Shown: positions 1 to 8,467, numbered from the stretch's first letter. The stretch: DNA of 62,091 nt from a bacterium (GCA_029009515.1 JAQXJZ010000154.1:1-62091); one strand, 5' to 3'. Notes: generated by a model not told the origin, from the sequence alone. Program-made: numbers and translations.

Positions 1-224
1 CCCTCATGGAATCCTACGCCGAAGTCACCGGCGATACCGAATCCAAGCCCATGGCCATCGGCGGCGGCACCTACGCCAAGGTGCTCGAAGAGGGCGTCGC
101 CTTCGGCTCCATGTTCCCCGGCGAAGAAGAACTGGCCCACCAGGCCGGCGAATACATCAGCCTCGACAGCCTCGTCAACAACCTCTATATTTTTGTGAAG
201 GCCATTCAGAAGCTGCAGGATTGA
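1..224 (+). CDS. pepV: PepV/Sapep-type M20 dipeptidase, C-terminal fragment (5' end outside window)
   Basis: The frame is open from the window edge to TGA at 222-224, so only the last ~73 residues are seen. The fragment contains IGGGTYAKVLEEGVAFG and FPGEEELAHQAGEY. These match the C-terminal catalytic-domain segment of PepV-like M20 metallodipeptidases, where the final His helps bind the zinc pair. The family cleaves dipeptides in the cytoplasm. The internal ATG at 6 is unlikely to be the true start because homology runs to the edge. A very strong inverted repeat follows at once. The family call is from recognisable motifs; the rest of the gene is not visible. Confidence 0.85.
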   Translation, partial: LMESYAEVTGDTESKPMAIGGGTYAKVLEEGVAFGSMFPGEEELAHQAGEYISLDSLVNNLYIFVKAIQKLQD

Positions 225-238
225 GGAACGTGAGTTTT

Positions 239-283
239 GCGAGAGGGAGGGTTTCTTTTTGAAAAAGAAACCCTCCCTCTCGC
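239..283. terminator. 22-bp perfect inverted repeat, probable terminator after pepV
   Basis: The sequence gcgagagggagggtttcttt plus tt pairs perfectly with its downstream complement across a one-base centre at 261. The arms end in T-runs on both strands. It lies 14 bp after the pepV stop. It could equally act as a dsRNA-like hairpin if transcribed from either side. Confidence 0.7.
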
Positions 284-319
284 GCTCTCCTACAAAGAAA
301 ACCGAATGAGAGCATAATG

Positions 320-356
320 AACGCCGCTTGCCCGGATGGAATGGGTAAGCGGCGTT
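320..356. repeat. Hairpin upstream of the SH3 gene, related to the one downstream
   Basis: The arms aacgccgcttgccc (320-333) and gggtaagcggcgtt (343-356) pair with one G-U. No T-run follows on the plus strand. The same aacgcc...ggcgtt core recurs at 1385-1414, so the SH3 gene sits between two related hairpins. Confidence 0.55.
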
Positions 357-439
357 TCGTATGTCCGGTTCAGATTGCCCGGAGAGAGAATCTGTGGTAA
401 AATGCTGTAATTCATTTGAAATAAAGGGGGCATATAGGG

Positions 440-1366
440 ATGAAACGGCTGACTATGCTGTTCCTGCTGCTGTGTTTCGTGTTCGCCGCGCTGCCGGCAA
501 TGGCTGGTTCAGAGTACCTTGGCGATATGGAGGTCGTCGACTGTAATGAATGGGTATCCATGCGTAAGGCCCCCAGCACTTCGGCCAAGCGACTGGTGAA
601 AGTGCCTTTGGGCGCTGTGGTGAGCGGCTGCCGGCAGGTTGACGATGAGTGGATGTATGCAGAGTATGAGGGAGCTGCAGGCTACATCCTGACAAAATAT
701 TTGCAGCCATACGATGGAATATCCGTCTGCAGCGCTATGATGATCACGAACTGTGAGAATGGAACGGAGCTGTACCCGTTTATTGGTGCTTTGGAGCCGA
801 TTGATTTCATTGCACCGGATACCATCGTGCGCAACTGTGCGTTGGAAGGAAACGGCTGGGCTTATGTGGAATACGGCGATTGCAGCGGTTATGTCAGCGC
901 AGAGCATGTAGTGGCGTACAGCGATTTGCTGCATTTTCCTCAGCAGATTACACTGCTGGATAACCTCTTTGATGGAGAATATGAAGGCTCGCCCTCTGCT
1001 TTGAAGGTTGATGATGCAGCGAACTTCTGCCTCAGGGAATATGATTACAGCGAATGCGTTGTGGAGGGTCCGGGGATGCCCAGGGCGGAATTCGTCCTGT
1101 ACTCGGACAAAACGGTAAGCCATGTGCACCTGTTCAGCGTTAGCCTCCGGTCATGCGATAGTGAAACCGGTGAAGCGGTATTTGATGCAAGGCTGGAGCA
1201 TATCCAGGCGCTGCTGGATCCCAGCCATCCGCTTTCTGTCCATGCTGTGATCCACGGAACGATGCCTAACCTGGCCGTTGGGTATCAGGATACGCTGGGA
1301 ATATACCATTTTGCTTTTGTGGAAATCAGCGGTGAGGATGGCAGCTTGTGTCTGCGTGAATTCTGA
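440..1366 (+). CDS. Secreted protein with SH3-like (SH3b) repeats
   Basis: The 308-residue product starts with an export signal (MKRLTMLFLLLCFVFAALPA, cleavage after AMA). Residues ~25-90 form an SH3b-type module (VSMRKAPSTSAKRLVKVPLG followed by a GYI...YLQPY ending). A second, weaker SH3-like segment at ~130-160 ends in SGYVSAEHVV. The C-terminal ~140 residues are not recognised. SH3b modules usually bind cell-wall peptidoglycan, so an extracellular wall-associated role is inferred. The ATG at 440 has an aaggggg ribosome site nine bases upstream. The gene stands alone between two related hairpins. Confidence 0.75.
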   Translation: MKRLTMLFLLLCFVFAALPAMAGSEYLGDMEVVDCNEWVSMRKAPSTSAKRLVKVPLGAVVSGCRQVDDEWMYAEYEGAAGYILTKYLQPYDGISVCSAMMITNCENGTELYPFIGALEPIDFIAPDTIVRNCALEGNGWAYVEYGDCSGYVSAEHVVAYSDLLHFPQQITLLDNLFDGEYEGSPSALKVDDAANFCLREYDYSECVVEGPGMPRAEFVLYSDKTVSHVHLFSVSLRSCDSETGEAVFDARLEHIQALLDPSHPLSVHAVIHGTMPNLAVGYQDTLGIYHFAFVEISGEDGSLCLREF

Positions 1367-1384
1367 CATCAAAGAACAAAACAC

Positions 1385-1416
1385 AAACGCCACTTACCTA
1401 AGTAAGCGGCGTTTGC
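1385..1416 (+). terminator. Hairpin terminator after the SH3 gene
   Basis: The stem aaacgccacttac (1385-1397) pairs with gtaagcggcgttt (1402-1414) with one mismatch and a four-base loop. It lies 19 bp past the stop. The T-run is short. Confidence 0.6.
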
Positions 1417-1451
1417 TTATGTCCTTTGGGTGCATGAAACGCGCCCAAACT

Positions 1452-1507
1452 ACGGGATTCTTAAGGGACTTAGTCCCTAAAGCGGGGTGCAGGGGCAGAG
1501 CCCCTGC
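1452..1507 (+). repeat. Intergenic multi-hairpin element, copy 1
   Basis: It starts with acgggattcttaaggg, forms the hairpin ttaagggacttagtcccta, then the hairpin caggggcagagcccctg. The same order of blocks is present at 11074, 30890, 36126, 37180 and 54129. This copy lies between convergent genes, and its last bases overlap the stop codon of the MATE gene. Confidence 0.8.
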
Positions 1508-2883
1508 TACGCAATCGTAATATTGCGCACCCACTTGCCCTTGCGCAGCGTGCGCAGGGCGATGATGACTTTGGCATTCATGAGAAACTGCACCACAAAC
1601 ACCGCGGTGGAGATAGGAATTCTGCCCGGAAGGAGCAGGGCCATCAGCAGGGCGGCGGGCACAGGCACCAGCCACATGTATCCGCTGTCCAGCAGCATGG
1701 CGTTGCGGGTATCGCCGCCGGCGCGCATGCAGTAGAAGCAGAAACCGTAGACAAAGTTGAACGGAGCGAACAGCCCCATGGTAATGGTGATGCGCGTGGC
1801 CAGCGTGCGCAGCTCGGGCGTGACCTGATAGGCATGGGGGAGAACGGCGCCCAGAACGGAGCACAGCAGCGCGCAGACCACGCCGATGCATACCACCAGC
1901 GTGATGAGCTGCCTGCAGTTGCTCTTTGCGCGTTCAAGGCGGTTGGCGCCCAGCTCCGTGCCGATGAGGACAGACACGGCGGAGGATGTGCCCATGGCCA
2001 TGACGGAAGCAATCTGGCTGAGCTGCTCGCCAATGGTGACGGCCGGCAGCGAAGGCTCGCTGATGCGGGCATAGCTCCAGAAATAGATGTTCATGCCGCA
2101 GGTCCACAGGATCTCGTTGGCAATCAGCGGCAGCGCCTTCATCACAAAGGCGCACAGCTGCGTGCGGCTGAGCAGGCGGAAATCGGCGAAGCTGAAGCGG
2201 AAGATGGTCTTTTTGCCAAAGAGCAGCCACAGGTAGAAGATCATCTCCACCAGACGGGAGATGAGCGTGCCAATAGCCGCGCCCGCCACGCCCATGGCCG
2301 GGAAGCCCAGCTTGCCGAAGATGAGCACATAGTTGCACACGGCGTTGACCGCCATGGCTGCCATGCTTACGGCCATGCTCACGCGGTTCTGACCCAGTGA
2401 ACGCAGCGAGAAAATGCAGGTGCTGCTGATGGACACGGGAATGTAGCTGAGCCAGATGATGCGCAGGTAGGATACGCCCAGCTCAATGGTGTAGGGGTCG
2501 CTGACAAAGATGCGCATGACGGTTTCCGGAAACGACGCCAGCACAAGGCCAAACAGGAGCGACGCCACAAGGCCGATGAGCAGCTGCAGCGAAAACAGCC
2601 CCTGACAGGTTTTGTGATCCTCTGCGCCGTAGTACTGGCTGATCATCAGTCCCGCAGCGCCCGTCATGCCAAAGAACAGGCCAAAGAAAATCATGAAAGG
2701 CCGGTTGGCCACGGTCACGGCGCTCATGGCCAGGCCGTTTACGTCCAGACTGCCCACCATGAGGTTGTCCACCATGTTGAACAGGTTGTTGATCAATTGC
2801 TGAATGGTGACCGGAATCATCACCGCCAGCGCGCTTTTGTAAAAGGCGCGGCTTCCAATAAAAGGCCGGATTGCCTGCATCAT
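1507..2883 (-). CDS. MATE family multidrug/metabolite exporter
   Basis: The 458-residue integral membrane protein has about twelve hydrophobic segments in two similar halves, the MATE fold. The N-terminal segment (PVTIQQLINNLFNMVDNLMV) has the typical MATE opening with a conserved Asn-Asp pair. The family exports cationic drugs or metabolites using Na+ or H+ gradients; the substrate cannot be told from sequence. Two ATGs open the frame, with gagga ten bases upstream of the first. The TAG stop lies inside a repeat element. A second, different MATE gene is at 40657. It is separated from der by a terminator, so it is its own unit. Confidence 0.92.
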   Translation of the reverse strand: MMQAIRPFIGSRAFYKSALAVMIPVTIQQLINNLFNMVDNLMVGSLDVNGLAMSAVTVANRPFMIFFGLFFGMTGAAGLMISQYYGAEDHKTCQGLFSLQLLIGLVASLLFGLVLASFPETVMRIFVSDPYTIELGVSYLRIIWLSYIPVSISSTCIFSLRSLGQNRVSMAVSMAAMAVNAVCNYVLIFGKLGFPAMGVAGAAIGTLISRLVEMIFYLWLLFGKKTIFRFSFADFRLLSRTQLCAFVMKALPLIANEILWTCGMNIYFWSYARISEPSLPAVTIGEQLSQIASVMAMGTSSAVSVLIGTELGANRLERAKSNCRQLITLVVCIGVVCALLCSVLGAVLPHAYQVTPELRTLATRITITMGLFAPFNFVYGFCFYCMRAGGDTRNAMLLDSGYMWLVPVPAALLMALLLPGRIPISTAVFVVQFLMNAKVIIALRTLRKGKWVRNITIA

Positions 2884-2900
2884 AGGATATTCCTCGCGAT

Positions 2901-2935
2901 AAAAGTTCGACCGCGTCCCAAAACGCGGCCGAACA
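2901..2935 (-). terminator. Rho-independent terminator after der
   Basis: Read on the minus strand, gttcggccgcgt pairs with acgcggtcgaac (one G-U) around a six-base loop and is followed by TTTT. It lies 21 bp past the der stop. Confidence 0.8.
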
Positions 2936-2955
2936 TGATTGGCTTGATGGGGGGA

Positions 2956-4287
2956 TCAGTCCTTGGTCTTTTCCCTGAGGATGAAGCGGATAGGCGTGCC
3001 CTGGAAGCCAAACGACTTGCGGAACTGGTTTTCCAGATAGCGCTCGTAGGCAAAGTGCATGAGCTCCTCGTGGTTGATGAAGAACACGAAGGTGGGCGGG
3101 CACACGGACTGCTGGGTGGCGTAGTAGATCTTCAGACGGCGGCCGGCGGTCATGGGCGGCTGCAGGCTGGCCTGAGCATCGGCCAGCGCCTCGTTGATGA
3201 TGCCGGTAGGCACGCGCTTGCAGTACTGGGCGTAAGCGTCCTTGACAGCTTTGAGCACGGTGTTGACGCGCTGGCCGGTGAGGGCGGAGAGAAAGAGCAC
3301 GGGCGCATAGCTCATGAACTTGAGGTCACTCATGATCTGCTTGCGCATCTTTTCCATGGTGTTGGTGTCCTTCTCGATGGCGTCCCACTTGTTGACCACC
3401 ACGATCACGGCCTTGCCGGCGTTGAGGATGAGACCGGCAATCTTGGTGTCCTGCTCGGTCACGCCCACCTGAGCGTCGATCAAAAGCAGCGCCACGTCGC
3501 AGCGGTCGATGGCGGCGATGGAGCGCAGCACGCTGTAGCGCTCCAGGCTTTCATCCTCGATGGTCTTCTTCTTGCGCATACCGGCGGTATCGATGATGTT
3601 GAAACGGGTGCCGTCGGTATCGGTAAAGAAGGTGTCGATGGCGTCGCGCGTGGTGCCGGGGATGTCGCTCACCATGGTGCGCTCCTGGCCCAGCAGCTTG
3701 TTGGTCAGGCTGCTCTTGCCCACGTTGGGGCGGCCCACCAGCGCAAGCTGGATGGTGTGCTCCTCGTCCTCCATCTCGTCCTCGTCAGCAGGGGGCAGCA
3801 GCTTGACGATCTCTTCCAGCAGGTCGCCCAAACCCAGCATGTTGGTGGCGGAGATGGCGATGGGATCGCCCAGGCCGAGGTTGTAGTATTCGTACAGCTG
3901 CTCTTCCAGCCCCTGATGGTCCATCTTGTTGACCACCAGCAGCAGGGGCTTGTGGGTGCGGCGCAGGTAGTCGGCCACTTCCTCATCCTCGTTGGTCAGC
4001 CCCGTGCGGCCATCGCAGAAGAAGCAGATCACGTCGGCGGTGTCCATGGCAATCTGCGCCTGATGACGCATCTGGGAAAGCAGCACGTCTTCGGAGCGCA
4101 TGTCCAGACCGCCGGTGTCCACCATGCTGAAGCGGCGGCCCATCCATTCCACATCGGCATAGACGCGGTCGCGGGTCACGCCGGGAATGTCCTCCACGAT
4201 GGAGATGCGACGGCCGGCGATGCGGTTAAAGAAAGAAGATTTGCCCACATTGGGGCGGCCAACGATGGCCACAAGCGGCTTTGCCAT
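2956..4287 (-). CDS. der: Ribosome biogenesis GTPase Der (EngA)
   Basis: The 443-residue protein has two tandem GTPase domains. Each has the P-loop GRPNVGKSS (residues ~9-17 and ~180), a DTAG/DTGG switch and an NKxD motif (NKMD, NKWD). A C-terminal KH-like domain ends in GTPIRFILREK. Der acts in 50S subunit maturation. I placed the start at MAKPLVAIVG rather than eight codons earlier, because aaggagga lies seven bases before that ATG and Der proteins start there. The DUF512 gene ends 10 bp upstream, so the two form an operon; this pairing is common in Clostridia. Confidence 0.97.
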   Translation of the reverse strand: MAKPLVAIVGRPNVGKSSFFNRIAGRRISIVEDIPGVTRDRVYADVEWMGRRFSMVDTGGLDMRSEDVLLSQMRHQAQIAMDTADVICFFCDGRTGLTNEDEEVADYLRRTHKPLLLVVNKMDHQGLEEQLYEYYNLGLGDPIAISATNMLGLGDLLEEIVKLLPPADEDEMEDEEHTIQLALVGRPNVGKSSLTNKLLGQERTMVSDIPGTTRDAIDTFFTDTDGTRFNIIDTAGMRKKKTIEDESLERYSVLRSIAAIDRCDVALLLIDAQVGVTEQDTKIAGLILNAGKAVIVVVNKWDAIEKDTNTMEKMRKQIMSDLKFMSYAPVLFLSALTGQRVNTVLKAVKDAYAQYCKRVPTGIINEALADAQASLQPPMTAGRRLKIYYATQQSVCPPTFVFFINHEELMHFAYERYLENQFRKSFGFQGTPIRFILREKTKD

Positions 4288-4297
4288 GGGTTCCTCC

Positions 4298-5626
4298 TTA
4301 TTGTTCGTCAAAGCGTCCGTGCAGTGCGTCGTAGAAGGCCTGTCCGTCGTTGTCGGTCAGGCGCACGGGCAGAGGCGCACGGGCGATGAAATCATTGATA
4401 TGCATATCGTCCAGGAACAGGTCGCGCTCATGGCGCAGGGTGACGGCGCAAAGCAGAATCTCATCCGCACCCTCCACCGCTTCAGGCGTGAGGGCTGCGA
4501 GGATGTCGCCGCCGGTGAGCAGGCCGGTTACTGTGACGGTTTCGCCAAAGAAATGGTTGGCAACGGGAATGACGCGCACCTTCACACCCTCGGGCGCGTA
4601 GGTGTCCGCCCAGCGCTGCAGATGGGGCGCGGCGCTTTTGCCGGTGGGAATGACGTAGGTTTTCGGCTCCACCGGTTCGGGCTCGCCCCAGAGGCTGTCG
4701 AAGTGCTTTGCCTCTTCCAGCTCGTTTTCAAAGCGGCGCAGCAGACCCACGCCGTTTTCAATCTGCGGAAAATCCTCGTACCAGTCTTCCGGCGGAATGG
4801 GCCGACCGGCCAGGCAGAAGAACTCGTCGCTGGGGAAGGCGAAGGTGGTGCCGATGGTTTCGCGGCATTCCTGCTGGAAAGGCGCGATCATGTCAAGCAT
4901 TCGGGCGGCTTCCTCGCCGGTGAATCCGCGCAGCTGTTCCAGTCCGTCGCGGAATCTGGTCAGACCCACGGGAACCATGGCCACGGTCTGGGCGGCAGGC
5001 GCGAGGGAGCGCAGATCGCGCAGGGTGCGCATCAGCTCTTCGCCGTCGTTCCAGCCTGGGCAGGTGACGATCTGGCAATGAAACTTGATGCCGGCCTCTT
5101 TGAGCCTTGTGAGCTTTTGCATGATGTCGCCCGCAAAGCGGTTGTTCATCATGCGGCAGCGCAGCTCCGGATTGGTGGTGTGCACGCTCACGTACAGCGG
5201 CGAGGCCTTGCGTTTGATGATACGGTCAAACTCCGCGTCACTCACGTTGGTGAGGGTGACAAAGTTGCCCATCATCAGCGAGTAGCGCCAGTCGTCGTCC
5301 TTCACGTACAGCGTTTCGCGCAGCCTGGGAGGCATCTGTGCAATGAAGCAGAATACGCAGTTGTTGTGGCAGGTGCGGGGCGAGAGGGTCATGCTCTGGC
5401 CAAAGTGCAGGCCAAGCGGCTCCTCCTCCTGCTTTTTCACAGAAATGGTCATGGGTTTTCCATTGCGCAGGATGGATACATCGAAACGCGACGAGGCGAT
5501 GAGCGCCTGATAGTCGATTTCGTCGATGATCTCTTCCCCGTTGATGCTCAGGAGCAGATCGCCCGCCATGAGGCCGCTGCGCTGGGCAGCAGAGCGCGCA
5601 TCCACCCCGGTGATTTCGTGCCGCAT
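4298..5626 (-). CDS. DUF512 family protein: PDZ plus radical-SAM-like Fe-S protein
   Basis: The 442-residue product has a PDZ-like domain (~1-65), a radical-SAM-type cluster motif CHNNCVFC (Cys 86, 90, 93) and a C-terminal DUF512 region. The family is widespread in anaerobic Firmicutes and often adjacent to der; its reaction is not established. The start at MRHEITGVDA follows aaggagga by seven bases. A longer frame to 5836 exists but lacks such a site and overlaps promoter-like sequence. A sigma-A-like promoter lies 40 bp upstream. Confidence 0.92.
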   Translation of the reverse strand: MRHEITGVDARSAAQRSGLMAGDLLLSINGEEIIDEIDYQALIASSRFDVSILRNGKPMTISVKKQEEEPLGLHFGQSMTLSPRTCHNNCVFCFIAQMPPRLRETLYVKDDDWRYSLMMGNFVTLTNVSDAEFDRIIKRKASPLYVSVHTTNPELRCRMMNNRFAGDIMQKLTRLKEAGIKFHCQIVTCPGWNDGEELMRTLRDLRSLAPAAQTVAMVPVGLTRFRDGLEQLRGFTGEEAARMLDMIAPFQQECRETIGTTFAFPSDEFFCLAGRPIPPEDWYEDFPQIENGVGLLRRFENELEEAKHFDSLWGEPEPVEPKTYVIPTGKSAAPHLQRWADTYAPEGVKVRVIPVANHFFGETVTVTGLLTGGDILAALTPEAVEGADEILLCAVTLRHERDLFLDDMHINDFIARAPLPVRLTDNDGQAFYDALHGRFDEQ

Positions 5627-5665
5627 GGGATCTCCTCCTTCCGTGTGCGCACAATCCAACACTTT

Positions 5666-5694
5666 ATTATGCCCCGAAACAGGACATAAGTCAA
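5666..5694 (-). promoter_or_regulatory. Sigma-A-type promoter for DUF512-der
   Basis: On the minus strand, TTGACT (5689-5694) and CATAAT (5666-5671) are separated by 17 bp. The ribosome site of the DUF512 gene follows about 30 bp downstream. Confidence 0.75.
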
Positions 5695-5697
5695 GCC

Positions 5698-5847
5698 CAA
5701 ACGCCGCACGTTCGCAGCCCCAAGGCTGCGCCCGCGCTCTGCAAAATACACAGTTGAGCGCCGCTCCCTCGCGGCAGGGGCCCATCCCTGCCTTCGGTCG
5801 CTGTGGCAGAGAATGTGGGAGCACCAAACGCCGCACGTTCGCAGCCC
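5698..5847. repeat. Pair of 23-bp direct repeats in a divergent intergenic region
   Basis: The sequence caaacgccgcacgttcgcag plus ccc occurs at 5698-5720 and again at 5825-5847. Nothing in between looks coding. The 5627-5967 region (341 bp) otherwise holds the two divergent promoters and a small hairpin cgcagccccaaggctgcg at 5714-5731. Confidence 0.7.
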
Positions 5848-5876
5848 TTGCCCCTCATGAGTGTTACAAACTCCTC

Positions 5877-5906
5877 TTGCTCAAATGACATGGGATAGGT
5901 TATAAT
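5877..5906 (+). promoter_or_regulatory. Sigma-A-type promoter for the phosphodiester glycosidase operon
   Basis: TTGCTC (5877-5882), 18 bp, then a perfect TATAAT (5901-5906). The predicted start of transcription is near 5913, which argues against translation from the ATG at 5914. Confidence 0.7.
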
Positions 5907-5967
5907 ACAGAGAATGGTTTCGTATGCCCATTTGGCAAGTATGCGAGGCCTGTTACAGAAAGGAAAG

Positions 5968-7002
5968 ATGACTTTTATGCGCAAAAACCTGCTGACCGCC
6001 GTGAGCATCCTTGCTGTGCTGATGGTATGCTCCCTCATGTTCACCATTCCCTCCGGCGCCATTACCGAAGAGGCGCAGAACCGCTATTTTGACGCGCTCT
6101 GGGAAGAGGAAGAGGACGTTTGGGACGAGGACGCCCGCCTGCCCAGGGTGCTGGGCGTGCGCGCCGCCGGCGCTGTGTTCAGCGATATCCTGCCTGCCGC
6201 CAACATCGCTCCCCTGGAGAACGACCTGTTTGCGCCCGGCAGCACCCCCATTGCGGAGAACTTTACCGAGAACGGTTACCGCGATGACAGCATCATCGTG
6301 GAGATGGAAAAGCAGCGCATGTTTGACAGCGATGTGTACATCGCCTATGTCAAGATCGCCACGCCTTCCCAGATCCGTACGGCGGTGGCGGGCAAGAAGC
6401 TGGGCGCCTCCAGCACCAACCACACCTCCAAGATCTCTGCCAATTACAACGGCATCGTTGCCATGAACGGCGACTACTACACCAAGACCAAGGCTGGCTA
6501 CATCGTGCGCATGGGCAAGAGCTACCGCGAAAAGACCAGCAAGAATATGGATCTGCTGCTCATCGACGAAATGGGCGATTTCCACATTCTGCCCCACGGC
6601 CACGATGCGCAGAAGGAAGCCATCGCCGTGTTCCAGTCTGAGCACGAGATCGTCAACGGCTTCTTCTTCGGCCCGGCGCTGGTCATCGACGGCGAAAAGC
6701 AGGAGATTCCGAAGGACTACCAGTTTGACCCCAACCAGAAGAACCCCCGCGCAGGCATCGCCCAGCTGGGCGCGCTGACCTATGCCATGGTGGTGGTCAA
6801 CGGCCGCACCGATGCATCCGAAGGCGTGACCATGGCGGAGTTCGCCTCCATCATGGAAGAACTGGGCGCGCAGCAGGCCTATAACCTGGACGGCGGCAAC
6901 AGCGCCACGCTGGTGTTCAACGGCCAGGTGTACAACGACAAGCCCCAGGCCGAGCGCTCTGTGACCGATATCATCTACTTCGCCAGCGCTACCGGCGAAT
7001 AA
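5968..7002 (+). CDS. Secreted phosphodiester glycosidase (NAGPA domain) protein
   Basis: The 344-residue protein has an N-terminal hydrophobic export/anchor segment (NLLTAVSILAVLMVCSLMFT) followed by an NAGPA-type domain. Landmarks are NGDYYTKTKAGYIVRMGKSY, a FGPALVIDGE stretch, NPRAGIAQLG and the C-terminal NLDGGNSATLVFNG. The family removes sugar phosphodiester caps; bacterial members act on extracellular glycopolymers. ATG 5968 is close to the site agaaagga and ATG 5977 is a possible alternative. The Lgt-like gene follows 12 bp later, its ribosome site overlapping this stop, so the two are co-expressed. Confidence 0.85.
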   Translation: MTFMRKNLLTAVSILAVLMVCSLMFTIPSGAITEEAQNRYFDALWEEEEDVWDEDARLPRVLGVRAAGAVFSDILPAANIAPLENDLFAPGSTPIAENFTENGYRDDSIIVEMEKQRMFDSDVYIAYVKIATPSQIRTAVAGKKLGASSTNHTSKISANYNGIVAMNGDYYTKTKAGYIVRMGKSYREKTSKNMDLLLIDEMGDFHILPHGHDAQKEAIAVFQSEHEIVNGFFFGPALVIDGEKQEIPKDYQFDPNQKNPRAGIAQLGALTYAMVVVNGRTDASEGVTMAEFASIMEELGAQQAYNLDGGNSATLVFNGQVYNDKPQAERSVTDIIYFASATGE

Positions 7003-7014
7003 GGAGACATACGA

Positions 7015-7965
7015 ATGGATACCACCTTTTCCATCTTTGGCCTCACGGCGCATGCCTACGGCCTGTGCGCGGCCATCGCGGCTGCGGTGCTGATCATCGG
7101 CATGAAGCTGGCCGGAAAAAAGCTGCCCGAGGGCACGGCCAGCGTGTTTGGCGTGCTGGGCATGGTGCTGGGCATTGCGGGCGCAAGGCTTATGTACTGT
7201 GTATGCAATGTGTCCACCTTTACCGAAACCTTTGAAAACGCATGGCTGATGCTCAACTTCTTTGACGGCGGCCTCTCTCTGCCCGGCCTCATCGCTGGTC
7301 TGATTGCCGCTGCTGCCATCACCGCCAGGGTGATGAAGGCCAGGTTTGGCGATGTGCTGGACGCTGCCAGCATTCCTGCCGGCCTGTCTCTGGCTGCGCT
7401 GCGCTTTGGCGAGCAGTTCACCGATCTGGGCATCGGCAAAGTGGTGGAGGAAGGCTTCTTCACGCAGAATCTGCCGTGGCTGTTCAGCTTCAGCCGCATG
7501 GGCGTGTCGGTGGAATACCGCATGAACGTGTGGGGCTACGAAGTGTTTGCCGGCGTCGTCATCTTTGTGCTGATGCTGCTGTTTACCAGGTGCCTTGTGC
7601 GCAGCGGCGACAAGGCGGTGCTGTTTGCGGCGCTGTTTGGCGCCAGCCAGATTTTGCTGGAAAGCATGCGCGATGACGGCCACATGCTGCTCATCTTCCT
7701 GCGCGTGGGTCAGCTGGGCGCGGCGGCGCTGGTGATGCTGGCGCTGGGCCTGGCGCTCAGGGGCGCTTCCCTCAGGGAAAAATGGATCCGCTGGATGGTG
7801 ATGATCCTGTGCGCGGTGATGATCGTGCTGTTGGAGTTCTCGCTGGATGGCCGCCTCACCGTGGGCACGCCCTCCCTCGGCCGCGACTATGGCGTGATGG
7901 CTGCCGTGTGCGCGGTGATGCTGCTGAACGACTGCACGGCGCTTTTTGGGCATGGCAAGCGCTAA
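7015..7965 (+). CDS. Divergent prolipoprotein diacylglyceryl transferase (Lgt)-like membrane protein
   Basis: The 316-residue polytopic membrane protein follows the Lgt layout. It has AYGLCAAIAAAVLIIG, GARLMYCVCN, FDGGLSLPGLIAGLIAA, then a DAASIPAGLSLAALRFGEQ segment and ESMRDDG near the end. Lgt attaches diacylglycerol to the lipobox Cys of prolipoproteins. Canonical Lgt has a His-Gly after the Gly-Gly motif and an Arg-Trp-Gly-Asn stretch; here the equivalents read SLPG and RFGEQ, so key residues are altered. It could be a paralogue with another substrate. The start has aaggag eight bases upstream. Confidence 0.7.
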   Translation: MDTTFSIFGLTAHAYGLCAAIAAAVLIIGMKLAGKKLPEGTASVFGVLGMVLGIAGARLMYCVCNVSTFTETFENAWLMLNFFDGGLSLPGLIAGLIAAAAITARVMKARFGDVLDAASIPAGLSLAALRFGEQFTDLGIGKVVEEGFFTQNLPWLFSFSRMGVSVEYRMNVWGYEVFAGVVIFVLMLLFTRCLVRSGDKAVLFAALFGASQILLESMRDDGHMLLIFLRVGQLGAAALVMLALGLALRGASLREKWIRWMVMILCAVMIVLLEFSLDGRLTVGTPSLGRDYGVMAAVCAVMLLNDCTALFGHGKR

Positions 7966-8467
7966 GCTGATCCACAGCCCCATCGGCCCCCTCACGCTGG
8001 TGGAGGAAGGCGGCGCACTGAGGGAAGTGCGGTTCGGCGAAATACTGACGGGCGAAATGCTCTGCGATACGCCGGTGCTTTTGCAGGCTGCGCGGGAGCT
8101 GGAGGAGTACTTTGAAGGCAGGCGGCAGATTTTTTCCGTGCCGCTTGCGCCCAGAGGGACGCCCTTCCAGCTGAAATGTTGGAACGCGCTGCGCCTGATT
8201 CCCTACGGCGAAACGCGCACCTATGGCCAGCAGGCTGAAGCGATTGGCCAGCCCAAAGCCAGCCGTGCCGTGGGTATGGGCAACCACCGCAATCCGCTGC
8301 CCATTTTCATTCCCTGCCACCGTGTGGTTGGAAAGAACGGAACGCTCACCGGATATGCCGGCGGGCTTGAAATGAAGGAAACGCTACTGACATTGGAAAG
8401 GATGAACCGCCATGATCCAGCGCAAGACCAAGATTGTCTGCACAATGGGCCCTGCCACGGCAAGTGA
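7952..8467 (+). CDS. ogt: Methylated-DNA--protein-cysteine methyltransferase
   Basis: The 171-residue protein carries the alkyl-acceptor motif IPCHRVV (Cys122) and the upstream block PYGETRTYGQQA of the DNA-binding domain. It transfers methyl groups from O6-methylguanine to Cys122 in a single suicide turnover. The ATG at 7952 overlaps the end of the Lgt-like gene by 14 bp; a TTG two codons earlier is the other option. The last ~19 codons overlap pyk in another frame by 56 bp, giving a short C-terminal tail beyond the usual GYAGG...LLxLE end. Confidence 0.93.
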   Translation: MASAKLIHSPIGPLTLVEEGGALREVRFGEILTGEMLCDTPVLLQAARELEEYFEGRRQIFSVPLAPRGTPFQLKCWNALRLIPYGETRTYGQQAEAIGQPKASRAVGMGNHRNPLPIFIPCHRVVGKNGTLTGYAGGLEMKETLLTLERMNRHDPAQDQDCLHNGPCHGK

